From the NCBI GenBank assembly GCA_902491765.1, contig CABUIY010000004.1, forward strand, positions 62,001 to 126,000: a stretch of DNA of 64,000 bases, in the 5' to 3' direction. Each line of letters begins with the position of its first letter. The stretch's first letter is position 1. Made by a program: the position numbers and the translations under genes. Shown here piece by piece: positions 7,795 through 16,238 of the stretch. The notes beneath the pieces were generated by a model. It saw only the letters and a list, made by a program, of their open reading frames with translations, was not told the origin of the DNA and did not search any database. The stretch is from an uncultured Collinsella sp. GTDB lineage: Bacteria > Actinomycetota > Coriobacteriia > Coriobacteriales > Coriobacteriaceae.

Positions 7795-8711
7795 CCTTTG
7801 ACCTGTACGACACCGTCGACTCTTTTATCGCCTATATCGCACGCGTCGAGGGGCTTTCTCCCAGCACGGTGACGGCCTATGGCTCGAGGCTAGAGCGCTT
7901 TGCTGCCTGGTGCGAGCGCGAGGATATTGATGCTTTCGCTGCCGACGTGCGCACCATTCGTCGCTATCTTGCCGAGCTTTCGCGTGAGCAGGTGGCTCCC
8001 CGAACGCTTGCGGCGCACCTGTCGGCTATTCGATCTCTCTATCGCTGGATGGCTGCCGAGGGGATTGTCGAGGGCGATGCGGTCTCGGCGATCGCGTCGC
8101 CCAAGCTGCCGCGTGACCTGCCGGGCGTCCTTACGACCCAGCAGGTCGAGGCGCTGCTCAAGACGCCTGATACCTCAACACCCGCGGGACTGCGCGATGC
8201 GGCGATGCTCGAGTTGCTCTATGCCTCGGGTGCCCGCATCTCAGAGCTTGCGGCGCTCAATGTGGAATCCATCTCATGGTCCGAGCGCACGCTGCGCCTG
8301 TGGGGCAAGGGAAGCAAGGAGCGCATCGTTCCTCTGTATCGTCGTGCGCTCGATGTGACGCGTCTCTATATTGAAGAGGGGAGGCCGGGGTTGCTCGCTC
8401 GGGCAAAGCGCCGCGACCTCGCTACTGGGCCGCATCCGCTGCTTATATCGGCGCGCGGCAATCGCATGAGCGCCGCGATGCTCCGGCGGCGGTTCCATAC
8501 GCTGGCGACGCTCGCCGGCATTCCGGCCGACATCGCCCCGCATGCGATGCGCCATACCTTTGCGACCGACTTGCTCGAGGGCGGTGCGGACCTGCGCTCG
8601 GTTCAAGAGCTGCTAGGTCATGCGAGCCTGTCCACGACGCAGATCTACACGCATCTCACACCCGATCGGCTTAAGCGGGCTGTGGCTCAAGCCCATCCCC
8701 GCGGCGAATAG
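7791..8711 (+). CDS. xerC: Tyrosine recombinase XerC
   Basis: Site-specific recombinase that resolves chromosome dimers at dif. The C-terminal catalytic domain has the expected residues: Arg in ASGARISEL, HAMRHTFATDLL (His, Arg), HxxR-type LLGHASLSTTQIYTH, and the Tyr nucleophile in QIYTHL. The N-terminal SAM-like domain begins VDSFIAYIARVEGLSPSTVTAYGSRL, which lies before the first GTG (7869). No ATG, GTG or TTG exists upstream in frame near the gene, so initiation at ATA 7791 (GGAGG ten bases upstream) or CTG 7803 is likely. The true start is uncertain; the identification is not. Confidence 0.88.
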   Translation: MAFDLYDTVDSFIAYIARVEGLSPSTVTAYGSRLERFAAWCEREDIDAFAADVRTIRRYLAELSREQVAPRTLAAHLSAIRSLYRWMAAEGIVEGDAVSAIASPKLPRDLPGVLTTQQVEALLKTPDTSTPAGLRDAAMLELLYASGARISELAALNVESISWSERTLRLWGKGSKERIVPLYRRALDVTRLYIEEGRPGLLARAKRRDLATGPHPLLISARGNRMSAAMLRRRFHTLATLAGIPADIAPHAMRHTFATDLLEGGADLRSVQELLGHASLSTTQIYTHLTPDRLKRAVAQAHPRGE

Positions 8712-8760
8712 TGGCTGGCACGTCCCGCGCCGCACTCAGGTGTGTGGTTTTGATTGCGGG

Positions 8761-8789
8761 TTGGCAGGAAGAGGCATTCCTGCTATCAT
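8761..8789 (+). promoter_or_regulatory. Predicted promoter of rpsB-tsf
   Basis: TTGGCA and TATCAT are separated by 17 nt, with TGC directly before the -10 box. This leaves a leader of about 135 nt before rpsB that includes several GC-rich inverted stretches (for example near 8850-8920); an S2 autoregulatory site is possible but was not identified. Confidence 0.75.
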
Positions 8790-8930
8790 TCATCGGGTTG
8801 CTTCACGGCAACATGTTTTTATCACGCACGCGCGGCTACTTCATACCGTGGTGCCCGGGCTTTGGTAGCACATGTCCGGGTTGGTTTTGGAGGATGACCC
8901 CGCGCGGAGGCAAACCACAGGAGGTTTAAC

Positions 8931-9659
8931 ATGGCTACCAAGATTAATATCCGCACCCTGCTCGAGGCCGGCTGCCACTTCGGTCACCAGACCCGTCGCT
9001 GGAACCCCAAGATGAAGCCGTTCATCTTTGGTGAGCGCAACGGCATCTACATCCTCGACCTCAAGCAGACCATTCTCGACGCCGACCAGGCCTACACCTT
9101 CGTCAAGAACGTCGCCAAGGGTGGCAACGTGCTGTTCGTCGGCACCAAGAAGCAGGCTCAGGAGGCCGTCAAGAACGCTGCTGAGCGCGCCAACATGCCC
9201 TACATCAACCAGCGTTGGCTCGGCGGTATGCTGACCAACTTCGTCACCATCCGCTCCCGCATCAACCGCATGGAGGAGCTCGAGGCCATGGTCGAGGACG
9301 GCCGCATGGCTGTTCTGCCCAAGAAGGAGCAGGCTGTTCTCGGCAAGGAGCTCACCAAGCTCCAGACCAACCTCGGTGGCGCTCGCGACATGAAGGGTCT
9401 GCCCCAGGCTCTCTTCGTCATCGACACCAAGCGCGAGGAGAACGCCATCAAGGAGGCTCAGCGCCTGAACATCCCCGTCGTCGCTCTGATCGACACCAAC
9501 TCCGATCCCGACGAGGTCGAGTACGGCATCCCCTGCAACGATGACGCTATCTCCGCTGTCACCCTTATGTGCGAGCTCATGGCTGACGCCTGCCTCGCTG
9601 GCTCCGGCAAGGAGCAGGTCTCCGAGGCCGAGATGGCCGCTGAGCCCAAGGCCGAGTAA
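8931..9659 (+). CDS. rpsB: 30S ribosomal protein S2
   Basis: Small-subunit protein needed late in 30S assembly. The 242-residue product shows [43 protein letters not shown] and [19 protein letters not shown], all classic S2 segments. ATG 8931 is preceded by AGGAGG. It is followed at 45 nt by tsf, the near-universal rpsB-tsf pairing. A strong upstream promoter is visible. Confidence 0.98.
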   Translation: MATKINIRTLLEAGCHFGHQTRRWNPKMKPFIFGERNGIYILDLKQTILDADQAYTFVKNVAKGGNVLFVGTKKQAQEAVKNAAERANMPYINQRWLGGMLTNFVTIRSRINRMEELEAMVEDGRMAVLPKKEQAVLGKELTKLQTNLGGARDMKGLPQALFVIDTKREENAIKEAQRLNIPVVALIDTNSDPDEVEYGIPCNDDAISAVTLMCELMADACLAGSGKEQVSEAEMAAEPKAE

Positions 9660-9704
9660 ATCAGTCTTAGTTAATTCTTTTTCATCTCTTTGAAAGGAAC
9701 CACA

Positions 9705-10574
9705 ATGGCCCAGATTACCGCCGCTATGGTCAAGCAGCTCCGCGAGATGACCGACTCCCCGATGATGGAGTGCAAGAAGGCTCTCGTCGAGGCTGACGGC
9801 GACATGGACGCCGCTGTCGACGTTCTGCGTAAGAACGGCCTTGCCAAGGCTGCCAAGAAGGCTGGCCGTGAGACCAACGAGGGCGCTGTCGCCGCGTTCG
9901 TCTCCGAGGATGGCAAGACCGGCGCTCTGCTCGAGCTCTCCTGCGAGACCGACTTCGTTGGCTCCAACGCCAAGTTCACTGGCTTTGCTTCCAAGGTCGC
10001 TGAGGTTGTCGCTACCACCGAGCCTGCTGACGTCGACGCTCTGCTCGAGAAGCCGATGGGCGAGGAGACCGTTTCCTCCGAGCTCACCGAGATGATTCAC
10101 ATCATGGGCGAGAACATGAAGATCTCCCGCTTCGCTGCCCGCAAGGCCGAGAACGGCGCGCTCGCTTCTTACATCCACATGGGTGGTAAGATCGGCGTTC
10201 TCGTCGAGTTCGCCTTCGAGAAGGCCGAGACCGCTCAGGCTGAGTCCTTCAAGACCTTCGCTCACGACGTTGCCCTTCAGGTTGCTGCCGTCGCCCCGAT
10301 CTGCGCTACCCGCGATCAGGTTCCTGCCGAGACCGTCGAGCACGAGAAGCAGATCTACATGGCCCAGGCTGCCGAGTCCGGCAAGCCCGAGGCTATCCAG
10401 GAGAAGATGGCTGTCGGCCGTCTGGAGAAGTTCTACAAGCAGTCCGTGCTCACCGAGCAGGAGTTCATCAAGGACAGCTCCCTCACTATCAAGAAGTACG
10501 CTGAGCAGGTCTCCAAGGAGCTCGGCGACACCATTACCGTCGTTGCCTTTGACCGTCTGGTCCGTGGCGAGTAA
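9705..10574 (+). CDS. tsf: Elongation factor Ts
   Basis: Guanine-nucleotide exchange factor for EF-Tu. The UBA-like N-terminus MAQITAAMVKQLREMTDSPM and the core SCETDFVGSN are diagnostic; length 289 residues is typical. ATG 9705 has GAAAGGA seven bases upstream; an upstream in-frame ATG at 9690 lacks a binding site. It ends the rpsB-tsf unit, with a good terminator 24 nt after its stop. Confidence 0.98.
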   Translation: MAQITAAMVKQLREMTDSPMMECKKALVEADGDMDAAVDVLRKNGLAKAAKKAGRETNEGAVAAFVSEDGKTGALLELSCETDFVGSNAKFTGFASKVAEVVATTEPADVDALLEKPMGEETVSSELTEMIHIMGENMKISRFAARKAENGALASYIHMGGKIGVLVEFAFEKAETAQAESFKTFAHDVALQVAAVAPICATRDQVPAETVEHEKQIYMAQAAESGKPEAIQEKMAVGRLEKFYKQSVLTEQEFIKDSSLTIKKYAEQVSKELGDTITVVAFDRLVRGE

Positions 10575-10597
10575 ATAAGCTCTTGTAGCTGGTAATG

Positions 10598-10633
10598 AGC
10601 AGGCTGTGGGTTTTACTCACAGCCTGCTTTTTC
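10598..10633 (+). terminator. Intrinsic terminator of rpsB-tsf
   Basis: An 11-bp perfect stem AGCAGGCTGTG/CACAGCCTGCT with a nine-base loop is followed by TTTTT. Confidence 0.93.
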
Positions 10634-10691
10634 ATGGCTCTTATCAGAGCCTTTGATATCATATTGAAAGTCTAATTAAAGGAGGATCGCT

Positions 10692-11414
10692 TTGTCCGAC
10701 ATCCGATATAAACGCGTGCTTCTTAAGCTTTCCGGCGAAGCACTGATGGGCGACGGCCAATATGGCATCGACCCCAAGGTTACCGACCATCTTGCCAAGC
10801 AGGTCAAGGAGCTGCTCGCCGTTGGCCATGAGGTCGGCGTCGTTGTCGGCGGCGGCAATATTTTCCGCGGCATGGCCGGCGCTGCCGGTGGCATGGAGCG
10901 TGCTCAGGCCGACTACATGGGCATGCTGGCAACCGTTATGAACGCGCTCGCCCTGCAGGATGCCTTCGAGCATAACGATGTTCCCTGCCGCGTGATGAGC
11001 GCTATCCAGATGAACGAGATCTGCGAGCCCTATATTCGCCGTCGCGCCATCAACCACCTTTCCAAGGGCAACGTCGTTATTTTTGCCGCCGGTTCGGGCA
11101 ATCCGTACTTTACGACCGACACCGCCGCGGCTCTTCGTGCGTGCGAGATCGGCGCCGAGATTCTGATTAAAGCCACCAAGGTTGACGGCATCTACGACAA
11201 GGATCCCGTCAAGTGCGCCGATGCCGTCCGTTTTGACAAGATTACCTATCACGAGGTGCTCGTCCGCGGTCTGCAGGTTATGGATTCCACGGCTACGGCA
11301 CTGTGCCAGGATAACCGTATGCCGATTTTGGTCCTCAACATCGATGGCGAGGACACCGTCAAGCGCGCGCTTTCGGGTGAGCCCGTCGGCACGCTCGTCT
11401 ATCAGGAGGATTAA
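10692..11414 (+). CDS. pyrH: Uridylate kinase
   Basis: Phosphorylates UMP to UDP; hexameric amino-acid-kinase-fold enzyme. [14 protein letters not shown] near the N-terminus binds phosphate, [10 protein letters not shown] is the glycine-rich loop, and [15 protein letters not shown] is a conserved nucleotide-site segment. The start is TTG 10692, with AAAGGAGG six bases upstream, giving the standard 240 residues. frr follows two bases after the stop, and uppS-cdsA-dxr-rseP-ispG-proS continue in the same direction without a terminator, so this is probably the head of a long operon. Confidence 0.97.
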   Translation: MSDIRYKRVLLKLSGEALMGDGQYGIDPKVTDHLAKQVKELLAVGHEVGVVVGGGNIFRGMAGAAGGMERAQADYMGMLATVMNALALQDAFEHNDVPCRVMSAIQMNEICEPYIRRRAINHLSKGNVVIFAAGSGNPYFTTDTAAALRACEIGAEILIKATKVDGIYDKDPVKCADAVRFDKITYHEVLVRGLQVMDSTATALCQDNRMPILVLNIDGEDTVKRALSGEPVGTLVYQED

Positions 11415-11416
11415 GC

Positions 11417-11953
11417 ATGGCAGAGAACATCACCGCCCATATGGACAAGTCGCTCGAGTCCCTCAAGCATAACTTCTCCAAGGTCCGTACCGGCCGCGCC
11501 AATGCCAACATTCTGTCCGACATCACCGTCGATTATTACGGTGTTCCCACGCCGGTCACGCAGGTTGCCGCCGTCAAGACCCCCGAGGCCCACATGCTGC
11601 TCATCGAGCCGTGGGACAAGGCACTCATCAATGCTATCGTCAAGGCCATCGGCGCTTCCGATCTGGGTATTACCCCCAACTCCGATGGCACCGTCGTTCG
11701 TCTTCCGTTCCCGGCTCCCACTGAGGAGCGCCGTCGCGAGCTCGTCAAGGAGTGCCGCGAGTACGCCGAGCAGGCCAAGGTGTCTATCCGTAACATCCGT
11801 CGCGACTTCAACAACAAGCTCGAGCGCGATGAGGAGCTCACCGAGGACGATGTCCGTCGCGAGCAGGCCAAGGTCCAGAAGCACACTGATGAGTATGTCG
11901 CCAAGGTCGAGGAGCTTCTGAAGGAAAAAGAAGCCGAGGTCATGGAGATCTAA
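11417..11953 (+). CDS. frr: Ribosome recycling factor
   Basis: Releases 70S ribosomes from mRNA after termination together with EF-G. The 178-residue product contains KVRTGRANANIL, LLIEPWDKALINAI and the long C-terminal three-helix segment RREQAKVQKHTDEYVAKVEELLKEKEAEVMEI-type ending. ATG 11417 uses the AGGAGG inside the pyrH 3' end. pyrH-frr adjacency is nearly universal in bacteria. Confidence 0.98.
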   Translation: MAENITAHMDKSLESLKHNFSKVRTGRANANILSDITVDYYGVPTPVTQVAAVKTPEAHMLLIEPWDKALINAIVKAIGASDLGITPNSDGTVVRLPFPAPTEERRRELVKECREYAEQAKVSIRNIRRDFNNKLERDEELTEDDVRREQAKVQKHTDEYVAKVEELLKEKEAEVMEI

Positions 11954-11954
11954 G

Positions 11955-12749
11955 GTGCAATACGACGAGCATAAACTGGTCGAGTACTTTGCCGACGCCC
12001 CTGCGGGCGTCGGTTTTTCCGACCTTGACCTCAATAACATTCCGCACCATATCTCGTGCATCATGGACGGCAACGGTCGTTGGGCCACGTCGCGCGGTCT
12101 TGCGCGCACCGAGGGCCACAAGGCGGGTATCGTCTCCCTTCGCGAGATTATTACCGCCTGCGTGCGTCTGGGCGTCGACGTGCTTTCGGCCTATGCGTTT
12201 TCTACCGAAAACTGGAACCGTCCGCAGCATGAGGTCAACGTCTTGATGCATCTGTTTGCCAAGACGTTCATCGACGAGCTGCCGCTTCTGAAGCGCGAAA
12301 ACGTGCGCGTTGTCTTTTTGGGTGACATTTCCGCGCTGCCCAAGAAGACCCGCGACGTTTTTGAACGCGGTCTTGCCGAGTGCGCCAATCACACCGGCAT
12401 GACGCTGGCGCTTGCCGTCAACTACGGCGCGCGTGCCGAGATTACCCGCGCTGTCCGTCAGATCGCACTCGACGCTGCCGCCGGTAAGATCGATCCTGGC
12501 GCAATTGATGACGACATGGTGGCTTCCCACCTCTATACCGCCGGCCTTCCCGATCCTGAGCTTGTGATTCGCACTTCTGGTGAGCTGCGCCTTTCGAACT
12601 ATCTGCTGTGGCAGGTGGCTTATTCCGAATTCTACGTCACCGATACCTATTGGCCCGACTTTGATCGTTGGGGCCTTGTCGACGCCATTTTGGCCTATCA
12701 GGGCCGTGACCGTAGGTTTGGTGGACTGAGCAAGACCGAGGAGGCTTAA
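11955..12749 (+). CDS. uppS: Isoprenyl transferase (undecaprenyl diphosphate synthase)
   Basis: cis-Prenyltransferase that builds the C55 lipid carrier for peptidoglycan and wall polymers. HISCIMDGNGRWATSRG holds the catalytic Asp, SAYAFSTENWNRP and RTSGELRLSNYLLWQ are conserved family motifs. Starts with GTG 11955, one base after the frr stop. An N-terminal extension of about 30 residues precedes the first core strand. It is followed by cdsA and by the MEP genes dxr and ispG, which supply its substrates. Confidence 0.96.
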   Translation: MQYDEHKLVEYFADAPAGVGFSDLDLNNIPHHISCIMDGNGRWATSRGLARTEGHKAGIVSLREIITACVRLGVDVLSAYAFSTENWNRPQHEVNVLMHLFAKTFIDELPLLKRENVRVVFLGDISALPKKTRDVFERGLAECANHTGMTLALAVNYGARAEITRAVRQIALDAAAGKIDPGAIDDDMVASHLYTAGLPDPELVIRTSGELRLSNYLLWQVAYSEFYVTDTYWPDFDRWGLVDAILAYQGRDRRFGGLSKTEEA

Positions 12750-12751
12750 TC

Positions 12752-13651
12752 GTGTCCGATCGTCCCAAGGCATCTGCTCCCAAGACGCCTGCGCGCAAAG
12801 CTGCCACTGCGGGAACGCCTGCAGTGAAGAGCGGCACCGGTTCTTGGCTGGCGGGCTTTATTACCCGTGCCGCCGCCGGTATCGTCTACGCCGTTGTCTT
12901 TATCCTGTGCCTGGTTTTGGGTATCGTGCCCACGGCCATCTTTGTTTCCGTCATGAGCGGTCTGTGCTGCTATGAGTTTTTCCGTATGACAAGGCTCGAT
13001 GGCAAGATGGCTAACGAGCGCATGGGTATCGCTGCCGCCGTGCTCTTTCCGCTGTCGGCGTTGGGCGATTCGATGCTGCTGAATGCCCTGCTTTTTGCCC
13101 TGATGCTCGCTGTGGGCATTTGGTATGTCTGGTCGCCGCGTACCCGCATATCCGATGTTGCCGTGACACTCATGGGTCCCATCTACACCGGTTTTATGCT
13201 GTCGGCTATCGTGCTGCTGCGCGATGCCGTGCCCGGTTTTGCCGGCGCCCTGCTTTCGGTGGGTGTTTGCGCGTCTCTCTGGGTCTCCGATTCGTTTGCC
13301 TATATCGTGGGTAGCCGTATCGGCAAACACAAGATGGTTCCCAAGATCTCTCCCAAAAAGAGCTGGGAGGGGTTTGTTGGCGGCATCCTGGGCTCGGTTT
13401 TGATTTGGCTCATCCTGTGGGCGACGCATTTCTTCAAGCTCAGCCTGCCCTATGCGCTGCTGTGCGGCGTGGTCGTGTCCATTCTGGGCGTTATCGGCGA
13501 CCTTATCGAGTCGCGCATCAAGCGCGGTGTGAGCGTCAAAGATTCCGGCAACCTTATCCCGGGCCACGGCGGCATGCTCGATCGTAGCGATTCGCTTATC
13601 TTCGGCTGCATCACCGCGCAGCTGATGCTGATGATCGGAGGCGTGCTGTAA
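12752..13651 (+). CDS. cdsA: Phosphatidate cytidylyltransferase
   Basis: Integral membrane enzyme that makes CDP-diacylglycerol from phosphatidate and CTP. The protein (299 residues) has a Lys/Ala/Pro-rich cytoplasmic N-terminus of about 30 residues, then roughly eight hydrophobic segments. The C-terminal signature SRIKRGVSVKDSGNLIPGHGG with LDRSDSL is the CdsA motif. GTG 12752 is two bases after uppS, with GAGGAG upstream. Its stop overlaps the dxr start (TAATG). Confidence 0.96.
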   Translation: MSDRPKASAPKTPARKAATAGTPAVKSGTGSWLAGFITRAAAGIVYAVVFILCLVLGIVPTAIFVSVMSGLCCYEFFRMTRLDGKMANERMGIAAAVLFPLSALGDSMLLNALLFALMLAVGIWYVWSPRTRISDVAVTLMGPIYTGFMLSAIVLLRDAVPGFAGALLSVGVCASLWVSDSFAYIVGSRIGKHKMVPKISPKKSWEGFVGGILGSVLIWLILWATHFFKLSLPYALLCGVVVSILGVIGDLIESRIKRGVSVKDSGNLIPGHGGMLDRSDSLIFGCITAQLMLMIGGVL

Positions 13652-14838
13652 TGTCATTCCAGATGACGTATGGCCCCGATGGACGCCTCCGTGTTGCCAT
13701 CCTGGGTTGTACGGGCTCCATCGGCACCCAGGCGCTCGATGTGTGCCGCCAGCATGCCGATCGCCTGCAGGTGACGGCGCTGTCCGTTAACTCCAGTACC
13801 TCCGAGCTTGTTGCCGCTGCCCGCGAGTTCTCGGTTTCGGCGGTTGCCGTGGCCGATGTCGCTCATGGCGATGACGCCGTGCTGCAGGAGTTGCCCGAGG
13901 GAACGAAGCTCGGCGTTGGCGCGCAGCCGGTTTGCGAGCTCGCGCGTCGCGACGATGTCGACTGCGTACTCGTCGCTATTGTGGGTGCCGCCGGTCTCGA
14001 GGCGAGCCATGCGGCCTTGACCTCAAATAAGCGCCTTGCCCTTGCCAACAAGGAGTCCCTCGTCGTCGGTGGCGACTTGCTTATGCCGTTGGCGCAACCG
14101 GGCCAGCTTATTCCAGTCGACTCTGAGCACTCCGCCATCTTCCAGTGCTATCTGGGGGAGAACCCACGCGAGGCTCATTGTATTTGGCTCACCTGCTCGG
14201 GCGGTCCGTTTTTTGGCCGCACGCGCGACGAGCTCGACCGCGTGACGCGTGCCGATGCCCTCGCACATCCCACGTGGGCCATGGGCGCCAAGATCACCAT
14301 CGACTCCGCCACCCTCATGAACAAGGGCCTGGAGCGCATTGAGGCCATGCATCTGTTTAACTGCGACCTCGATTTCATTAACGTGGTCGTGCAGCGTCAG
14401 TCCAAGATTCACTCTATGGTCGAGTTCTCCGACGGCTCCGTGATGGCGCATCTCGGTGCTTCCGACATGCGTATTCCCATCCAGTTCGCGTTCTCGTATC
14501 CCGAGCGTTGGGATACTCCGGCGCCTCGTATCGATTTTCGCGAGTTGGGGCAGCTCACGTTTGATGCTGCCGACATGGATACCTTCCGCTGTCTGGCACT
14601 GGCCGAGCGTGCCGGCAAGACGGGTGGCACCATGCCGTGCGTGCTCAATGCCGCCAACGAGGTCGCCGTCGATGCCTTCCTGCGCGATGGCTGCAGCTTT
14701 ACCGATATCGATCGCATTGTGGAATCCTGCATGGATGCCCACGATGTGCAGGCGGTCGATTCGTTTGAGCAACTTCACGATATCGATGCGTGGGCGCGTG
14801 AAAAGGCTGCGCAGGTACTCGTCGCAACCCGTTCCTAA
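13651..14838 (+). CDS. dxr: 1-deoxy-D-xylulose 5-phosphate reductoisomerase
   Basis: First committed step of the MEP isoprenoid pathway, NADPH-dependent. RVAILGCTGSIGTQALDV is the NADPH-binding loop, LALANKESLVVGG and the PVDSEHSAIFQC segment line the active site, and KITIDSATLMNKGLE is conserved. 395 residues, normal. The start overlaps the cdsA stop. It is grouped with ispG two genes downstream, so two MEP steps and uppS share one operon. Confidence 0.97.
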   Translation: MSFQMTYGPDGRLRVAILGCTGSIGTQALDVCRQHADRLQVTALSVNSSTSELVAAAREFSVSAVAVADVAHGDDAVLQELPEGTKLGVGAQPVCELARRDDVDCVLVAIVGAAGLEASHAALTSNKRLALANKESLVVGGDLLMPLAQPGQLIPVDSEHSAIFQCYLGENPREAHCIWLTCSGGPFFGRTRDELDRVTRADALAHPTWAMGAKITIDSATLMNKGLERIEAMHLFNCDLDFINVVVQRQSKIHSMVEFSDGSVMAHLGASDMRIPIQFAFSYPERWDTPAPRIDFRELGQLTFDAADMDTFRCLALAERAGKTGGTMPCVLNAANEVAVDAFLRDGCSFTDIDRIVESCMDAHDVQAVDSFEQLHDIDAWAREKAAQVLVATRS

Positions 14839-14863
14839 CCCATAAGGATTGCTTTTTCGTTTT

Positions 14864-16225
14864 ATGGATACTGTTCTGAGCGTTCTTTCATCGGTCTTTT
14901 GGGGCCTGCTGATGCTTTCCGTCCTCGTGTTTTTGCACGAGGGTGGCCACTTTTTGGCGGCGCGTGCCTGCGGCGTCCGTGTGACCGAGTTCTTTTTGGG
15001 CCTGCCGTGCCGCTTTGACATCCATTACACGTCGCGTCGCATTGGAACCAAGTTTGGCGTGACCCCGCTGCTGCTGGGTGGCTACGCTGCCATCTGCGGT
15101 ATGGATCCGACCGATGTCTCGTGCGCCGATCGCGTGCTCGCGGCTATCTACCGTCATGGTCGCGTGACCGTGGCCGACCTTGCTGTCGAGCTCGAGCTTT
15201 CCGAGGAGGATGTGCTCGAGGCTTGTGCTCTGTTGCTGGGCTGGGGCTCCATCGCACCTTGGTATGAGGAAGGGGAGAAGCCCTCACCGAGCTACTATCC
15301 CACTAAGTATCAGACACTGCCTCGAGACGCTGCGGGTTACACCACCTTTGACGGCCGCCGGTTCGATCGAGAGCATGCGACTGCCGAGGGCGATGTGTGG
15401 GAGCTGCCGTGCGGCGAGGCTGATTTCTTGGCGCAAGAGCGCTCGCACACTTATCTTGGCCAGGGCTTTCTCAAGCGCGCCTTTATGCTGCTCGCGGGCA
15501 TTCTCGTCAATATCCTGACGGGTTTTTTGCTCCTTATGAGCATCTATTCCATTACGGGTGTCACCGTGCCGATGGATACCAACGTGATCGGTCAGGTTGA
15601 CGAGGGGTCTATTGCCGCCAAGGCGGGTATCGAGGGCGGCGACGCGATCCTTTCGGTTGACGGAGTATCGTGCTCTACCTGGATGGACGTTTACGATGCC
15701 ATCGGCAAGGCTGCCGGTAAGGACGATATCGCCATCGAGTACGAGCGTGACGGCAAGCAGCATTCGACCACGGTTGCGCTCAAAGAGGATGAGCGCCTAG
15801 GTGTGTATGCCTCTACGCAGGTGGTCCGTTTAGACCTCATCACGTCGGCTCGCCTGTCTTTCTCCTATGTCGTGCAGACAGCGGAGGGCGTGATGCGCCT
15901 ACTCCAGCCGCAGCATACGATGGAGATTCTCGACCAGTCCTCGTCGATCGTGGGTATTAGCGTTATGTCCTCACAGGCTGCTGCTGCCGGCCCTGCCACG
16001 TTCCTTTCGTTTGCCGCCCTCATTTCGTTCTCGCTTGGCTTTATGAACCTGCTGCCCATCCCACCACTCGATGGCGGCAAGCTGGTCATCGAGATCATTC
16101 AAAAGATTGCGGGCCGCGAGCTACCTCTCAAGGTCCAGACGATTGTGAGCTATGTGGGCATCGCGCTCTTTGCGCTGCTGTTTGTCTATATGCTTCGTTC
16201 CGACATCCTTCGATTTATTCTGTAG
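14864..16225 (+). CDS. rseP: RseP/RasP-type site-2 metalloprotease with a winged-helix-like insert
   Basis: Intramembrane zinc protease that cleaves membrane-bound anti-sigma factors and signal peptides. HEGGHF (residues 25-30) is the HExxH site in the first membrane segment, NLLPIPPLDGGK near residue 400 is the second metal-binding motif, and a PDZ domain (about residues 235-310) lies between. Between GGYAAICGMDP and the second membrane segment there is an extra stretch, residues ~83-193, whose first part reads like a winged helix (DRVLAAIYRHGRVTVADLA, then ELSEEDVLEACALLLGWG). ATG 14864 is chosen; TTG 14849 abuts the only GGA-like site. The dxr-rseP-ispG order is common. Confidence 0.92.
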   Translation: MDTVLSVLSSVFWGLLMLSVLVFLHEGGHFLAARACGVRVTEFFLGLPCRFDIHYTSRRIGTKFGVTPLLLGGYAAICGMDPTDVSCADRVLAAIYRHGRVTVADLAVELELSEEDVLEACALLLGWGSIAPWYEEGEKPSPSYYPTKYQTLPRDAAGYTTFDGRRFDREHATAEGDVWELPCGEADFLAQERSHTYLGQGFLKRAFMLLAGILVNILTGFLLLMSIYSITGVTVPMDTNVIGQVDEGSIAAKAGIEGGDAILSVDGVSCSTWMDVYDAIGKAAGKDDIAIEYERDGKQHSTTVALKEDERLGVYASTQVVRLDLITSARLSFSYVVQTAEGVMRLLQPQHTMEILDQSSSIVGISVMSSQAAAAGPATFLSFAALISFSLGFMNLLPIPPLDGGKLVIEIIQKIAGRELPLKVQTIVSYVGIALFALLFVYMLRSDILRFIL

Positions 16226-16238
16226 GGGAGTGTTTGGA

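Noticed and set aside
14849..14863. TTG 14849 as the rseP start
   Set aside because: The only GGA-like binding site abuts this codon directly, and the extra residues LFRF are not typical of the family; ATG 14864 gives the usual N-terminus, although its spacing is long.
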